Positions 34,801 to 46,800 of a stretch of 64,000 nucleotides of DNA are shown one piece after another. The notes under the pieces were generated by a model that worked only from the letters and a program-made list of their open reading frames with translations, was not told the DNA's origin and searched no databases. Origin of the DNA: Trogon surrucura (lineage: Eukaryota > Chordata > Aves > Trogoniformes > Trogonidae). Both the position numbers and the translations under genes were made by a program. The DNA is taken from positions 17,536,071 through 17,600,070 of the forward strand of contig CM036631.1 in the NCBI GenBank assembly GCA_020746105.1, written 5' to 3'. Every line of letters begins with the position of its first letter. Positions within the stretch are counted from its first letter, which is position 1.

Positions 34801-37800
34801 CTCGGTGCTCTCTGGCTCCCAGCTTGTTCTGGCTCCGCACGCCAAAAGCCTCGGTGAAGGGTGTAGCGGGGCTTATCTTCCCATGAGGAGATAGCTGCAT
34901 CTCGTTGCTGCTTTATTTCTGAAGTAGCGAACTATCTGCGTGCACATGCAAGCTCGAAGTGTTGGTAACCGTAGTTCGTCTGCCTTGTTCCAACAAGGGT
35001 GTCTCTGCTTTGGACTGTTACCAGCAAGGCTGAGCTTTTCCTGTGTATAACTATGTGCTGTTCACCTAGCTTTCTCTAGTTGAAATGATATGTGTTCGTG
35101 TAAGAGGTTGAAACTAGCAGTTTGAGAATGTGGCAACAGTTCTGTCCAAGGCAGGGAATTGGGGCTCATTCTCCACATCATTCAGTTTCTTATTTCTGCT
35201 GTCATACTGTAGAAACTGTCTCTTATGCTTGCCTTTTGTATTTTTTTCAGGTGCACAGATAAAGCAGCTGGTAAAGGTAAGAGCTGAATTACTTCTGCTG
35301 TTCTATTCCGACCAGAAAGTCGGGGGGCTTTCCTATGAAAGTAGCCAAGCAATCCGTTGGATCTTCCTTTCAGAGAATGTTTTGTGGCTTGATGGCATGC
35401 AGTTTCTTTCCAAGGTCTCTCTCAAGATTGTGGAACTGTGATAAGCTGTTGCTAGTGTTCGCATGTGCCCAGCGTGCAAAAACTTATTCTTCCAAATAAC
35501 TGCTAGGGTGTTGCTTCACAGTTGGAAGGTGAGTCCGCACTGCACCGCTCTTGAACAGCCCTGGTTATACCACGGTTCCAAGTAGATGGCAGAGCCTGGG
35601 CTTGGATCTGTTTTGCTGGTGTCACAAATATGGGTGTAGGTCCTCAAGAAACATATGAAAGATGCGTGGAAATATGAGTATTTAAATATTCACACCAGCC
35701 CTTTTCTAGCTTCAATCAATGATGGGGTTGTTTTTTTTTTCTTCTGTCATCAGGTGTGAAAGGGAAAGCTTTTGAAGGGGAAAGAGTAGCTTACTGGGTC
35801 CAATGAAGAAAGCCCCCACTATGGGGAGCTGCAACCAGGACCAGCTTTTGTTCTTCTGTGAACTTTTAACAGCTTCTTGCTTCTTACCTGGTGATGATTT
35901 CTTAAACAGTTCTGAGTAAAAGGCTTTGTGTAGTGTTTCTTTTCTGGAACTAGAGAATTGTCACAGAATGAAATAGTGAGGAAAGAAGGTCATCCACCTG
36001 TGCAAATGACTTCACCTTTGTCGGAGCTGTTCGCTTCTTGTTTGCAGGCACTTGTGTCTTGAAGGCTGCCTTTACTCTTGTGATTCTCTAGCTCCTTAAC
36101 TTTATTCCTACAAGTGTATAGCTTTATTCCATTTGGATGTTGAAGTCACATTTCTAGCTGGCAATGTGTATTTTTGCAGATGGAAGCAGAATTAACCAGT
36201 GTGTGTTTAGCACAGACCGAACTTCTGTCTGTGTACCCCTTACTGCGTAAAGGGTGGACAGAGTATTTATTAGAAGAGCTTCAGCCTTCAGGGTCAAAGC
36301 AAAGTATCTGAAATATGTAAAAGGGCTTAGTGTTGTCATTTAATACATGCATAGTGTTAACAACACATTTTAGTGGTGATTCTCAGAGTTTTGGATACCC
36401 TTAAGCAGAAATGTTTGTGGTAGTGATAGAGAACAGGCAAAACGGTCCCATTTTTATCACAGTTTCTTGAGATGTGCTTGACAATGGCAGGTGTCAGTCC
36501 GAAATTTCATGAGTTTGTTGGCTCTCTGCACTCTAACTGTTTTAGACTTTACCTTTGGGCACTGAGAGATTCAGCAGTTCTTGACTGTGACAATCAGAAA
36601 AAGTGTTTATTAAACTTCTTGGGCTCTTCTTTATGATTAGACTTGCCACTAAAATGGATGGTGTGAACGTTTGTGTGGAGATTGGCACTGAGAAGTCCAA
36701 AGGAAATCTGTTTTGGTGATTTTGTTTTGGTTTGTTTCTTAGTCTTTAAAAATGCGGAAGTAAGAAAACTGCACTTCTGTGTCCCAGCTGCACACTTGGG
36801 CTTATCGGGGAAGACACAGAAACAGACTGAAGAAGGCATCTTCCTCAGACAGCTCATGCCATGTGCGGTTGGGCAGCATTCCTCCGTCTCCCCACTCTTT
36901 GGCCCTCAGCCTAAGATGTTTGAAGAAGCCTAATGAGGTGTAAGCAAACTGCAGCTTTCCTTGCACAGCAGGGTTTTTGGTCACCAGAAGTCCCCTGTAA
37001 CTCTGGATGGTAAGACACCATTCATCATTTCACCCCTGCTTAGATCTGGGTCGATGAAGAAATCCAGTAAAACTGCTCAGGGGTTCTGGCGAAGGCTTTG
37101 AATCTAGTGCTAGTGTTTACTGGTGTGAGTTCTGACTGTTTAATTCTGCGTGGTGACTTGCATTATACTGTTATACTTTACTATAAGATACTAGGTCTAG
37201 TTTAGAATATTAAATTTGCATGAGCTCAGCTATAGCTGTTAGGCAGTGTGTACAGGGCAAAATGGCCTGTGGAAGTGAGGTGTCCCTGGTGGCCCATCTG
37301 CATATCTGTCAGACAAGTGAAAAACTGTCTGCACCAAAGTGTGTTCAGTAAGCTTTGTTACCTTATGTTTGGGATTATATTTTGAAGTAGGATTGCCTGT
37401 GTTGCTGTTGGTAAAGAAGCTCAGAGGCGACGGATGCGATCGCAGCTAAGTTTGTGCTATCGGTTATAACCGAGATGCTGTAACAGTGGAAGCATCTCAA
37501 CGAGTTTTATGCTCTTCTGTACAGTGCCATGGGATCAGAGGGCTTTTCTGCTCACCAGCTCGGGAGCACAGGCACAAAGGTCTGACCGTGCGGGTCTGCT
37601 GGGAAGATTACAGGAAGGTTAAAGTCAAAGATGTGTATCGTGACAGAATTAGTATGTAATTGTTACTGTATTAGCGTGCAGGAAGGCAGCTGCAAAGTCA
37701 GCTGTACTGATTGTATTTCCTGTCTTGTCTGCTTAGTCATGCAATTGCAATATTTCCCCAATGCGTTTCTTTAGAAATATTAGTTACAGAAGTAGAAATT

Positions 37801-40800
37801 TAATTTCAGCTTATAAATGAATTCATGTAGCTCGAGTGAGACTGTAGTGTAATTCACATTTGACTTCCCGTTGCACTGTATATTCTTCTGGAAGCAATTT
37901 TCATTTTAGTTAAACCTGAATAGTTTTAATTATTGGAATACAGAGTTAATGAATTCACTTCGTGTCCTTCCGTCACTGGATTGAAAATTCAGTGCTTACT
38001 GTGACTCTTAAAGTCATGTTAACAGTCAAAGAAACCCTGTTTCTCTGATTTAATTTTACTCTCAAACCAGTTTCTGACTCTGTTTATCTCTTTGTGGGAC
38101 TTTCCCTCAGCTGTTTAGTAACCACTTTTAAGAGGCTGAACGAAATCTTTCAATCTGTAGTTCAGAAAACGGGTTGTGTAGCTGTTCTGAAGGGAGTGTT
38201 GGAGTAGTGACTGAATATGAAGATGCCAGATTGGTGCTTAGTGGAAGAGCCCCTGCCTTACCATGTTTCAAAAATGTTATGTGCTTTGACTTTGCAGTTC
38301 TAGAGCTGCAGCTTGCAAGAAGGTTACTTTTTCTGCAGTAAGAAGAAAGAGGGTGGGGTTAGAAGCATTTGTACAAACGTAATACGCTGTGAATGAATGC
38401 TCAGATTACTGAACCTCCGTGTCTAATGTTGCTCTGCTTCTGTCACGCAGCTGAAACATACTTCATGTGGACCCTTGTTTATGCTAGTTATTTTTCTTGC
38501 GTGTTTTCCTCTTGCAACTTTGCATTTTTTGCAACTGTGAGATCCATCCAGGGTAATTCTTAAAGTGTGTGTTGGTACACAGCTGTGTGGTTGTGCTGTT
38601 AAAAGGTGGAAACAAGAGTTTGTTGGAAATGTGGAACAGGGCCACCTTTATTTACTTAAAGCTGTGACCAAAAGAGATCATAGAATCCTAGAATGATTTG
38701 GGTTGGAAGGGACCTCAAAAGATCATCTAGTTCCAGCCCCCCTGCCATGGCAGGGACATCTCCCACTAGATGAGGTGGCTCAAGGCTCCATCCAGCCTGG
38801 CCTTGAACACTTCGAGGGATGGGGCATCCACAGCCTCCCTGGGCAACCTGTGCCAGTGCCTCAGCACCCCCGTGGTGAAGAACTTCTTCCTTGGATCTAG
38901 TCTAAACCCACGCTCTTCCAGCTTCCACCTGTTACCCCTTGTACTGTCACTACAGGCCCTTGTAAAAAGTCCCTCCCCAGCCGCCTTGTAGCCCCTTCAG
39001 GAAGGCCACTAGAAGGTCTCCCGGAGCCTTCTTTTTCCCAGGCTGAACAAGCCCAACTCTATCAGCTTGTCCTCGTAGAAGTGCTCCGGCCCTCTGACCA
39101 CCTTGGTCACCCTCCTCTGGACTCACTCCAACAGCTCCACGGTTTTCTTGTGTTGGGGTTCCAGAGCTGGACGCAGTGCTCCAGGTGGGGTCTCGCAAGG
39201 GCAGAATGTAGTGCCTTGTGCCTGGAGAGTCAGCTCCTCGGAAGTCTCTTCTCAAATGAAAGGTTTTTTTGCACAGTGTGGACTAGAGGATGATGCCAGC
39301 CATATTTACATACTTCTTCAGTACACGGTTTTAGAAACAGCGTGTTAGAAACAGTCGCGTGTGTAATACGTTGATGTTTGCGCGTGTGGAGAGCTATCTT
39401 GGTGATTCATTCTGTGATATTCCCGCCAGTCTTCTGATTTTCCCGCCAATCTTTCCATATGAGGCTACTGTAATGCACTTTGTGGGTGGCTGGTGCTGCA
39501 GCCGTTCTCCCACCACGGTGGCTTCCCAGCTGCAATTCAAAAGCTTAGGGGAGAGGGGAGGTCATAGAGCTGTTTCTTCAAGAGCTATGAAAGGAAATGA
39601 GCGGGAAATACAAGCCTGCTCTGTAGCAGTCCACTAACTGCTAGAAGAAACGTAAGATTTCAGAGATTAAAAAAAAGGTAGAAAACTTTAAGATTCTAGT
39701 TGTACAAGATTATTTTATAGCCATAGATAGTTCATGTTATACCTCCTTGTTTGTGTTCTTAAAGCTTCCTGCTTCTTTGGTAATGACTGTTTCCCTTAGA
39801 TCTTCATCGATGTTTTGAGAGAGAAATGTCATTACTTAAAGTCAAACCTTATAAAGATGTGATGTATTGAAATAACTTGAATTGTCCAAACCTACTTGGA
39901 CTCCTGAGAGGATTTTCCTGTGTCCCATACGCATAATTTCACAGCCCTTTTGGGGGCGAGGAGGGTGTTTTTGTAGAGATTTACATGAAGAATATTTTCC
40001 CGAGTTTTGTTTTTGTCTGTACTGTTATAAAACTATATGTTCAGTGCCTTATCTGTTGTATGGTTACTATGTTGAATCTAAATTACAGCCTGAGATCTAT
40101 ATATGTTGTGGTATGTTTGTTTTTGTAGTAGTTGTTTTGTAGCTTAGTCCATAGGCTTTTCTTCTTTTGCTTGATTGTACACGCATGTTTTCGGAGAGTT
40201 TCTCCTTTGCAGCATTAGTAAGATGCTTTCAAGTGCTTTATAAATCCTTGTTAGTAATCAACAAACTTAATTTGTAAGTGTTAAAAGTTTTGGTTTTTTC
40301 TATACATCAAGAATAAAGTGGCATGGGGTACCATTACTGTTGAGATGTCAAAAAAAAGAGGCATCTCTGAGTGCAGCCAGCTGACCGCTGAGCTGTGGGC
40401 TCACAGGGGGTTGGTGAATAAAATCTTGAACATCTGGGCAAGCGTGCCCAGGAAAAGCAAATGTGGAGTACCAAACAATTTCCACTTCTGCGAATGACTG
40501 AGTGGATTTTCAAGCTGCTAGTGTAGCAGGACTGGTGCATAGCAGTGCACCAGTTCTAAAGGGCTGGTTTATGCCAAGACTGGAAGTTGTGCTGTAAGCA
40601 GCAGAAGCCTGTAGCTCTGCTTCCAGAGGGTCTCCATCCTTTGTCCCCAGCGAAACCTGAGGACAGCAGTATCTCTCAGCAGTGCTGCCGACTTTGTGAA
40701 ATGGCATCTGTACAGATGTTAAGGGCTGGTCTAGATGATCCTTGAGGTCCTTTCCAACCTGGTAATCTGTGATTCTGTGATACTTCTACACACGCTTCCT

Positions 40801-43800
40801 GCAGCAGGGAATAGTAATTCGGGTCTTCAGCCTGGCTACCGGCTTATCTTTCCCAAAATCCAGAGCCACGTGGCCGCTGCATTTGCAAATTGTCAGGGGA
40901 ACAGGGATCAAGGAGAGTGATGGACAGACACAGCATGGTCATGCAAGTCGTGTAATGAAGGAACTGCTTCAGGAAGTGAAAGCAGTTGGTTTGGGCTTTC
41001 ACTTTCTGCTCTTTGCAATGAGCAGTCGATATGTGCCTGGGACTTTGTTTTCATAGAATCATAGAATAGTTTCAGCTGGAAGAGACTTTGAAGATCGTCG
41101 AGTCCAGCCTTTGTCCTAGCCCTATCAACCAGCTAAACGAAGGCCCTCAATGCAACATCCACTTGTGTCTCAAACACCTCCAGGAATGGTGACTCAACCA
41201 CCTCCCTGGGCAGTCTGTTCCAATGGCTGACAGCCTTTCAGTATAGAAATTCTTCCTAATATCCAACCTGAACCTCCCCTGGTGCAATTTAAATCCATTT
41301 TCCCTCGTCCTATCACTCTCCGCCAGGGAGAACAGACCAAACTCCACCTCTCTACAACCTCCCTTCAGGTAGTTGTAGAGAGCGATGTGGACAGAAGGCT
41401 GGGGAGGTATTGGCTGTGGGATATTTGTGTTTATTACTCAGGCCCTCGTTGACTTGCTGACAGTTGCACAGATGTGCACTTACATCTCTGGATGCAGGAA
41501 GTGGTAAAACAAGCAGTGAGTGCCCTGTTCTTGGAATAGTCACCTACAAGGAAATGCTGCAGGGCTGGGGAGCGATGCGGCTGTAGATGAAGCAAGAAAC
41601 AAGCCTAAGAAAGCACAAGTCCCGGTCTGGGTTTATTCCTGTGGGTATCCTGCCTGAGAAGTGGATTTATGATATAGGGGGGAATCGACACTCGTGTGGG
41701 AGGGTTTACCTACTGATGTGGGAGGCAATGGGCAAGCTTTGGTGTTTATTTATTCCTTTTGTTGAAGTTTGTGGCAATGCTAGTATATTTAGAAAAGTAT
41801 GATACCGTCTCTGAGGAAGAGAGGCTTTCTCAGGTTTGGTGACCCTGCATGCGGTGCTTAGGGGTCAAAATTAGAGTGTGAATAAGAATATATTTCTGCT
41901 GCACATCTGGGATGGGAGTCTGTGCTGACTAGCATGCTGAGTAGAGATGGAGCATTACGGAGATAAGCTCTGTTAAGAAGCAGAGCAGTGCCCAGAGCCT
42001 TGTCTTTTGGTTGTCTAAAAGATTAGTGCTACAACTTTGTAGCTGTTTGCCTCCCAGGTTTCCTTTTCTCATCCCTTCTCCTGGTGACTTGTGTTTTCTT
42101 CACAAATGTTAAGATTAAAGGATGTTTTTTGCCTCTTGTGTGACATCACTCCAATCTATAAGTGTTTTCTGCCCTGGATGCTGTTAAGTTTAAAGGCCAT
42201 TGGGAAGAATCATCAGAGTGGTGAAAGTACCTGAGAATGACAGCTAGGTATCTGACCTGCTGGACCTGGGCACTGACCTGCTGGAGAGCAGCACAGGGGA
42301 AAGGGACCTGGGAGTCCTGGTGGGCAGCAGGATGGCCATGAGCCAGCAGTGTGCCCTCGTGGCCAAGATGGCCAATGGCATCCTGGGGTGTGTTAGAAGG
42401 GGAGTAGCAAGTAGGTCGAGAGAGGTCCTCCTGTCCCTCTACTCTGCCCTGGTGAGGCCACATCTGGAATCTTGTGTCCAGTTCTGGGCCCCTCAGCTCA
42501 AGAAGGACAGGGAACTGCTGGAGAGAGTCCAGCACAGAGCCACAAAGATGGTGAAAGGAGTGGAGCATCTCCCTTATGAGGAAAGGCTGAAAGGAGCTGA
42601 GTCTCTTTAGCTTGGAGAAGAGGTGGCTGAGGGTGACCTCATTCATGTTTATAAATATGTCAAGGGGGAGTGTCAGGAGGACAGAGCCAGGTTCTTTTCA
42701 GAGACGCCCAATGACGGGACAAGGGGCAATGGGCACAAGCTGGAACATCGGAGGTTCCATACAAATATTAGGAAAAACTTTTTCACTGTAGGGGTGACAG
42801 AGCCCTGGCACAGGCTGCCCAGGAAGGTTGTGGAGTCTCCTTCTTTGGAGACATTCAAGACCTGCCTGGACACGTTCCTATGTAGCATTGTCTAGGCATT
42901 CCTGCTCTGGCAGGGGGATTGGACTTGATGATCTTTGAAGGTCCCTTCCAATCCCCAACATTCTGTGATTCTGTGATCTTTTGGGGTCCCTTCCAACCCC
43001 TGACATTCTGTGATTCTGTGTATCGAGTGACTTGGTTAAGGGAGAGTTCAAGGTAGGAGGAACCCCAGGAGCCAAAATATTGAAAGGATTGGTAGGAGGA
43101 CTTCAGGAAATGGATTTTCTCCATCTCTCTTAAATGGCTTCTTGTAACACGCGGGCATCCACACAGCTCCTGAAACTAACTTTTGCAGAGGCCATGGGGC
43201 GATGTGGACAATAACGGTACTATTGGAGAGTTGTGGGTGAGTGTGAGCATGGGGGTTCTTCTTGGCAGGGTCACTTTGCAAAGTCCTAGCTTCTGTTGCC
43301 CTCTCTCCACAAAACATGGCTTTGGCAGAAAGACAGCGGTGCTGGGTCTCACTTTGCGGCTGCAACGTGCCAACTGGCCAGCAAATGCTGCTGAGGGAAG
43401 GCGTGTAGTTTCGTTTTGCAGCAGCTGATCTGAAAAGCAAGCGCTCGGTGCTTCACTTTGCTTTACACTGAGGGTGCCTTGATACCTACCATGTCTCATG
43501 TATTCTTGTGTCCTCTGGGAGTCTAAGTTCATAATGATCTGGTGTCCTCACCGCTGTTGACACTTGAAACGAAATGACAGGATGTTGGACTATGATCTCT
43601 TTTCCCTGCGTCTTCTGTGAGGACAGGAGCTTTCCAGAAAAAATATAGCTAGCCAGAGCTAGTGACACTGACAAGTTTATACAGTTTCAAATGCGGAACT
43701 GACTGAAGCCTTTCCAATTTAAAATTTTCTTACATTTCAGTCTCAAGAGATTCAAGCACCACCTTTTTTTGATTATCTATAATAGCACTGTTTATTCCCT

Positions 43801-46800
43801 CTACCTTGTTTGTCTTGCTTCTTTGTGCCATTAGCCAAATCTTGCTAACTGATGAGTGTGACTTTCTGTGTAAAGACATTTGTGAGAGGAGAGAGGTAAT
43901 GCTGTATTCATCCACAGGGCATGGATTTAGCCAGGCCAAGTGTGGTAACCAAGACGGGACCGGAAATAACCGTAAGGTCCCTGTGCAGGGAGAGGCAGGC
44001 ATCTCCCAACTCCTTCCACTGGTGATAGAGAGAGACAAGGACAGCCGTATTCCGAACCTAAATGCAGATGTGAGTCCTGTTACTTCCTGCCTACCTATTT
44101 CTGGTCCCATGTGCTGCTTAACGTGGGTTCACTGCAGAGCTCACATCCTGTTGCTCAGGACTTTCTCCAGTCGTGTCTGGACAAGCTGGAGAAGTGGGTT
44201 AGTGTGAACCGCGGGATGTCCAACAGGGCCAAGTGCAAGGTCCTGCGCCTGGGTTGAAACAAGCCCCGATGTCAGTACAGGCTGGGGGGTGAGGGGCTGG
44301 AGAGCAGCCCTGCCGAGAAGGACTCGGGGGCACTGAGTGTGAGCCAGGAGCACTCACTCGCGGCCCAGAAGGTTACAGTGCCCTGAGATGCATCAAGAGC
44401 AGCGTGCCCATCAGGTTGAGGGATTTGAGTCCCTGCCCATGACAGCGAGATTGGATTAGATGATCTCTAAGATCCCTTCCAGCCTAGGCCATTATATGGT
44501 TTGATTCTGTCCCTCTGCTCTGGTGAGATCTCTCCTGGAGTACCCTGCCCAGCTCTGGGGTCCTCAGCACAAGAAAGACATGGACCCATTGGTGCGGATC
44601 CAGAGGAGGCCACAAAAACGATCAAAGGACTGGAGCACCGCTGCTGTGAAGAAAGGCTGAGAATGTTGTGGCTGTTCAGCCTGGAGAAGAGAAGGCTCCA
44701 GGCAGACCTTACAGAAGCCTGCATGAAAGATGGGGGCAGTCTTTTTAGCAGGGTCTGTCGCGATAGGGCAAGGGTAGGTTTAGACTAGACTCAAGGAAGA
44801 AATTTCTTACGCTGAGGGTGGTGGAACACTGGCACAGATTGCCCAGAGAGCAGTCTGTGGCAGATGTCCCATCCCCAGAAACATTCAGGGCCAGGTTAGA
44901 TGGAGCTCTGAGCAACCTGACCTAGTGCAAGATGTCCCTGCTCACTGCAGGGGGGTTGGACAATACGGCCTTTCAAGGTTGCTTCTGTCCCAAACCATTC
45001 TGTGATTCCATGGAGTCTGCACAGCCTTGCTGGGCCCCTCTTCCACTGCTTGATTGTCCTCTTGAGGAAAAAATCCTTCTCCTGTATTGAGCCAGACCTC
45101 CTTGTTCCAGTTGATGACCAGTGCCCCTCATCTCCTGGCTGTGCACCTCAGCAGGGGCGTTTGGGCTGCTTGGTAACCTGCCTGTACATGTAAGGCTGCT
45201 CTTGCGTTCCCCCAAGGTTTTCTGTTGCCTGGGCTGTACAAGCATCTTTCTCTCAGCTGCTTCTCACAAATCATGTGTTGAAACATCGTGGTGGTCCCTC
45301 TGGACTTGCTCAGGCACGTTGACAACCTTCTTTTGGTGGGAGTCCAAAGCTAAAAGGGCAATCCAAATGTGGTCTAGCAAGCGCTGAGTAAAAGGGAATT
45401 AACAGTATCCTTCTGTTTCCTGACTGCGCTCTTGATGTGCAGTTTGCTTTTCACAGGGACTTCCAGCATAGCAGAGGTGCTCCCCAGCCAGTCCATAGAG
45501 GACTGTGCACTGACTCTACCAGCAGATGACTGATAAACTCCCAGGCATCTCAGCAGTGCTGCTGGCAGGTGCTTAGGCAGCAGAAACCCACCTGAAAGTA
45601 GTCAGCAGTGTAAATGGATTTGGATAAAATCAGAGCTTAGCCTAGAGCACAGGCCCTGCGGGGTGCTGCTTTGTGTACTAAAGCATTAGCAAACCTGAGT
45701 ACTGAGCATAGCCAGCTACTTGGAATTAACTTCTTCAGCATGTAATCTGTGAAATTTCAAAAGGCATTTGAGGTCATTAAGGCCCAGCGTCACAGCAAGC
45801 ACCAAAAAGTGAGATCAAGTGAAGCCTAGTTCGGAGCCTTATTTTTTAAGGGATGAACTTGCTCGCGTAGACACTTGAGGCAGTTCTGTTAGCTTGCCAA
45901 AACGTATCTGGAGACTAGCCATTGGCCAAAAAGAAACCACCTGTAGAACCTATAAACGAGCTCAAAGACCTCAGGCTAGCAATGCTTGTGCTGCTTTTTG
46001 CTCTAGCATAAGACCAGAAGCATCCAGCTCAGATTCCTCGGGGTTATTACCAGTTGTACAATTCTGATTACTTATGTGTCTGGGGGATTCTACAAACAGG
46101 ACTTTTAGTGTAGTCCAGTTTTGAAGCTAGTCTTTCATAAAGCAGTTGCTGAGCTTTGTGAGCATCTGTCTTGTAGTGCTTAGGGGGAATCTGAGCCAGC
46201 AAATAATAATCTTACAAGCCTTTATCAGAGGGAAATGTAAACTGTCTTTAAACATTTGTGTCTTTACTTAGAGGCAGTAGGAAATGCGTGAGAGTTTTAA
46301 ATGAAGGTTTGCTGAGGTCAGGCCCTGGGCTGTGTCCTGTCTGGCTTTGCAGTCATGCCCCAAATCTGTAAGAAGTGATTGTTTCCTCATCAGAATAGAC
46401 AGGGACAGTTCTGCCGTTCCACATCATGCAACGGAGAGGAGTGTGAATTAGTGATGGGACTTAGTGCTTTTGGTAATTATTAAAGAGATTGCAACGGTGT
46501 TTCAGATCCCAAAGAAGAGAAGGAAGAGGAAGAGGTTTCCAGTGTCCTCAGCCATGGCTCTCCTGTCAGCACGGCCAGGCCTAGCAGAAGTTGGCGGAGC
46601 AGCAGGTCAGCCACCGCGGCCCGCCAGCGTGACACTGAGAATTCACGGGCCTCCAGATCCAAGACTGGCTCCCTGCAGCTCGTCTGCAAGTCAGAGCCAA
46701 ACACAGACCAGCTTGAATACGGTACGTGGGAAGCCCTGGCATGAAAGTGCCTGGAGATAGTCAGGTCTTAGGAACCTTTGAAGGGAGCTGGATGTGGGCA

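Larger units (their letters stand above)
35277..46505 (+). other. ZFP91: ZFP91 intron 2 (11.2 kb)
   Basis: Large intron between a 26-nt exon and the exon encoding [19 protein letters not shown]. Apart from the CR1 pieces listed separately (38.7-45.4 kb) it holds AT-rich single-copy sequence without recognisable exons or RNA genes. 35.3-38.6 kb and 45.4-46.5 kb show nothing further. Confidence 0.85.

Noticed and set aside
32824-34845. Very long open frames on both strands (up to about 480 codons)
   Set aside because: They lie in the CpG island, where stop codons are rare because of GC content. They are Ala/Arg/Gly/Pro-rich, overlap each other in several frames and only the frame from 34148 matches a known protein (ZFP91).
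42320-42895. Open frames with reverse-transcriptase-like C-termini
   Set aside because: They are parts of a 5'-truncated CR1 LINE with internal stops, not host genes.
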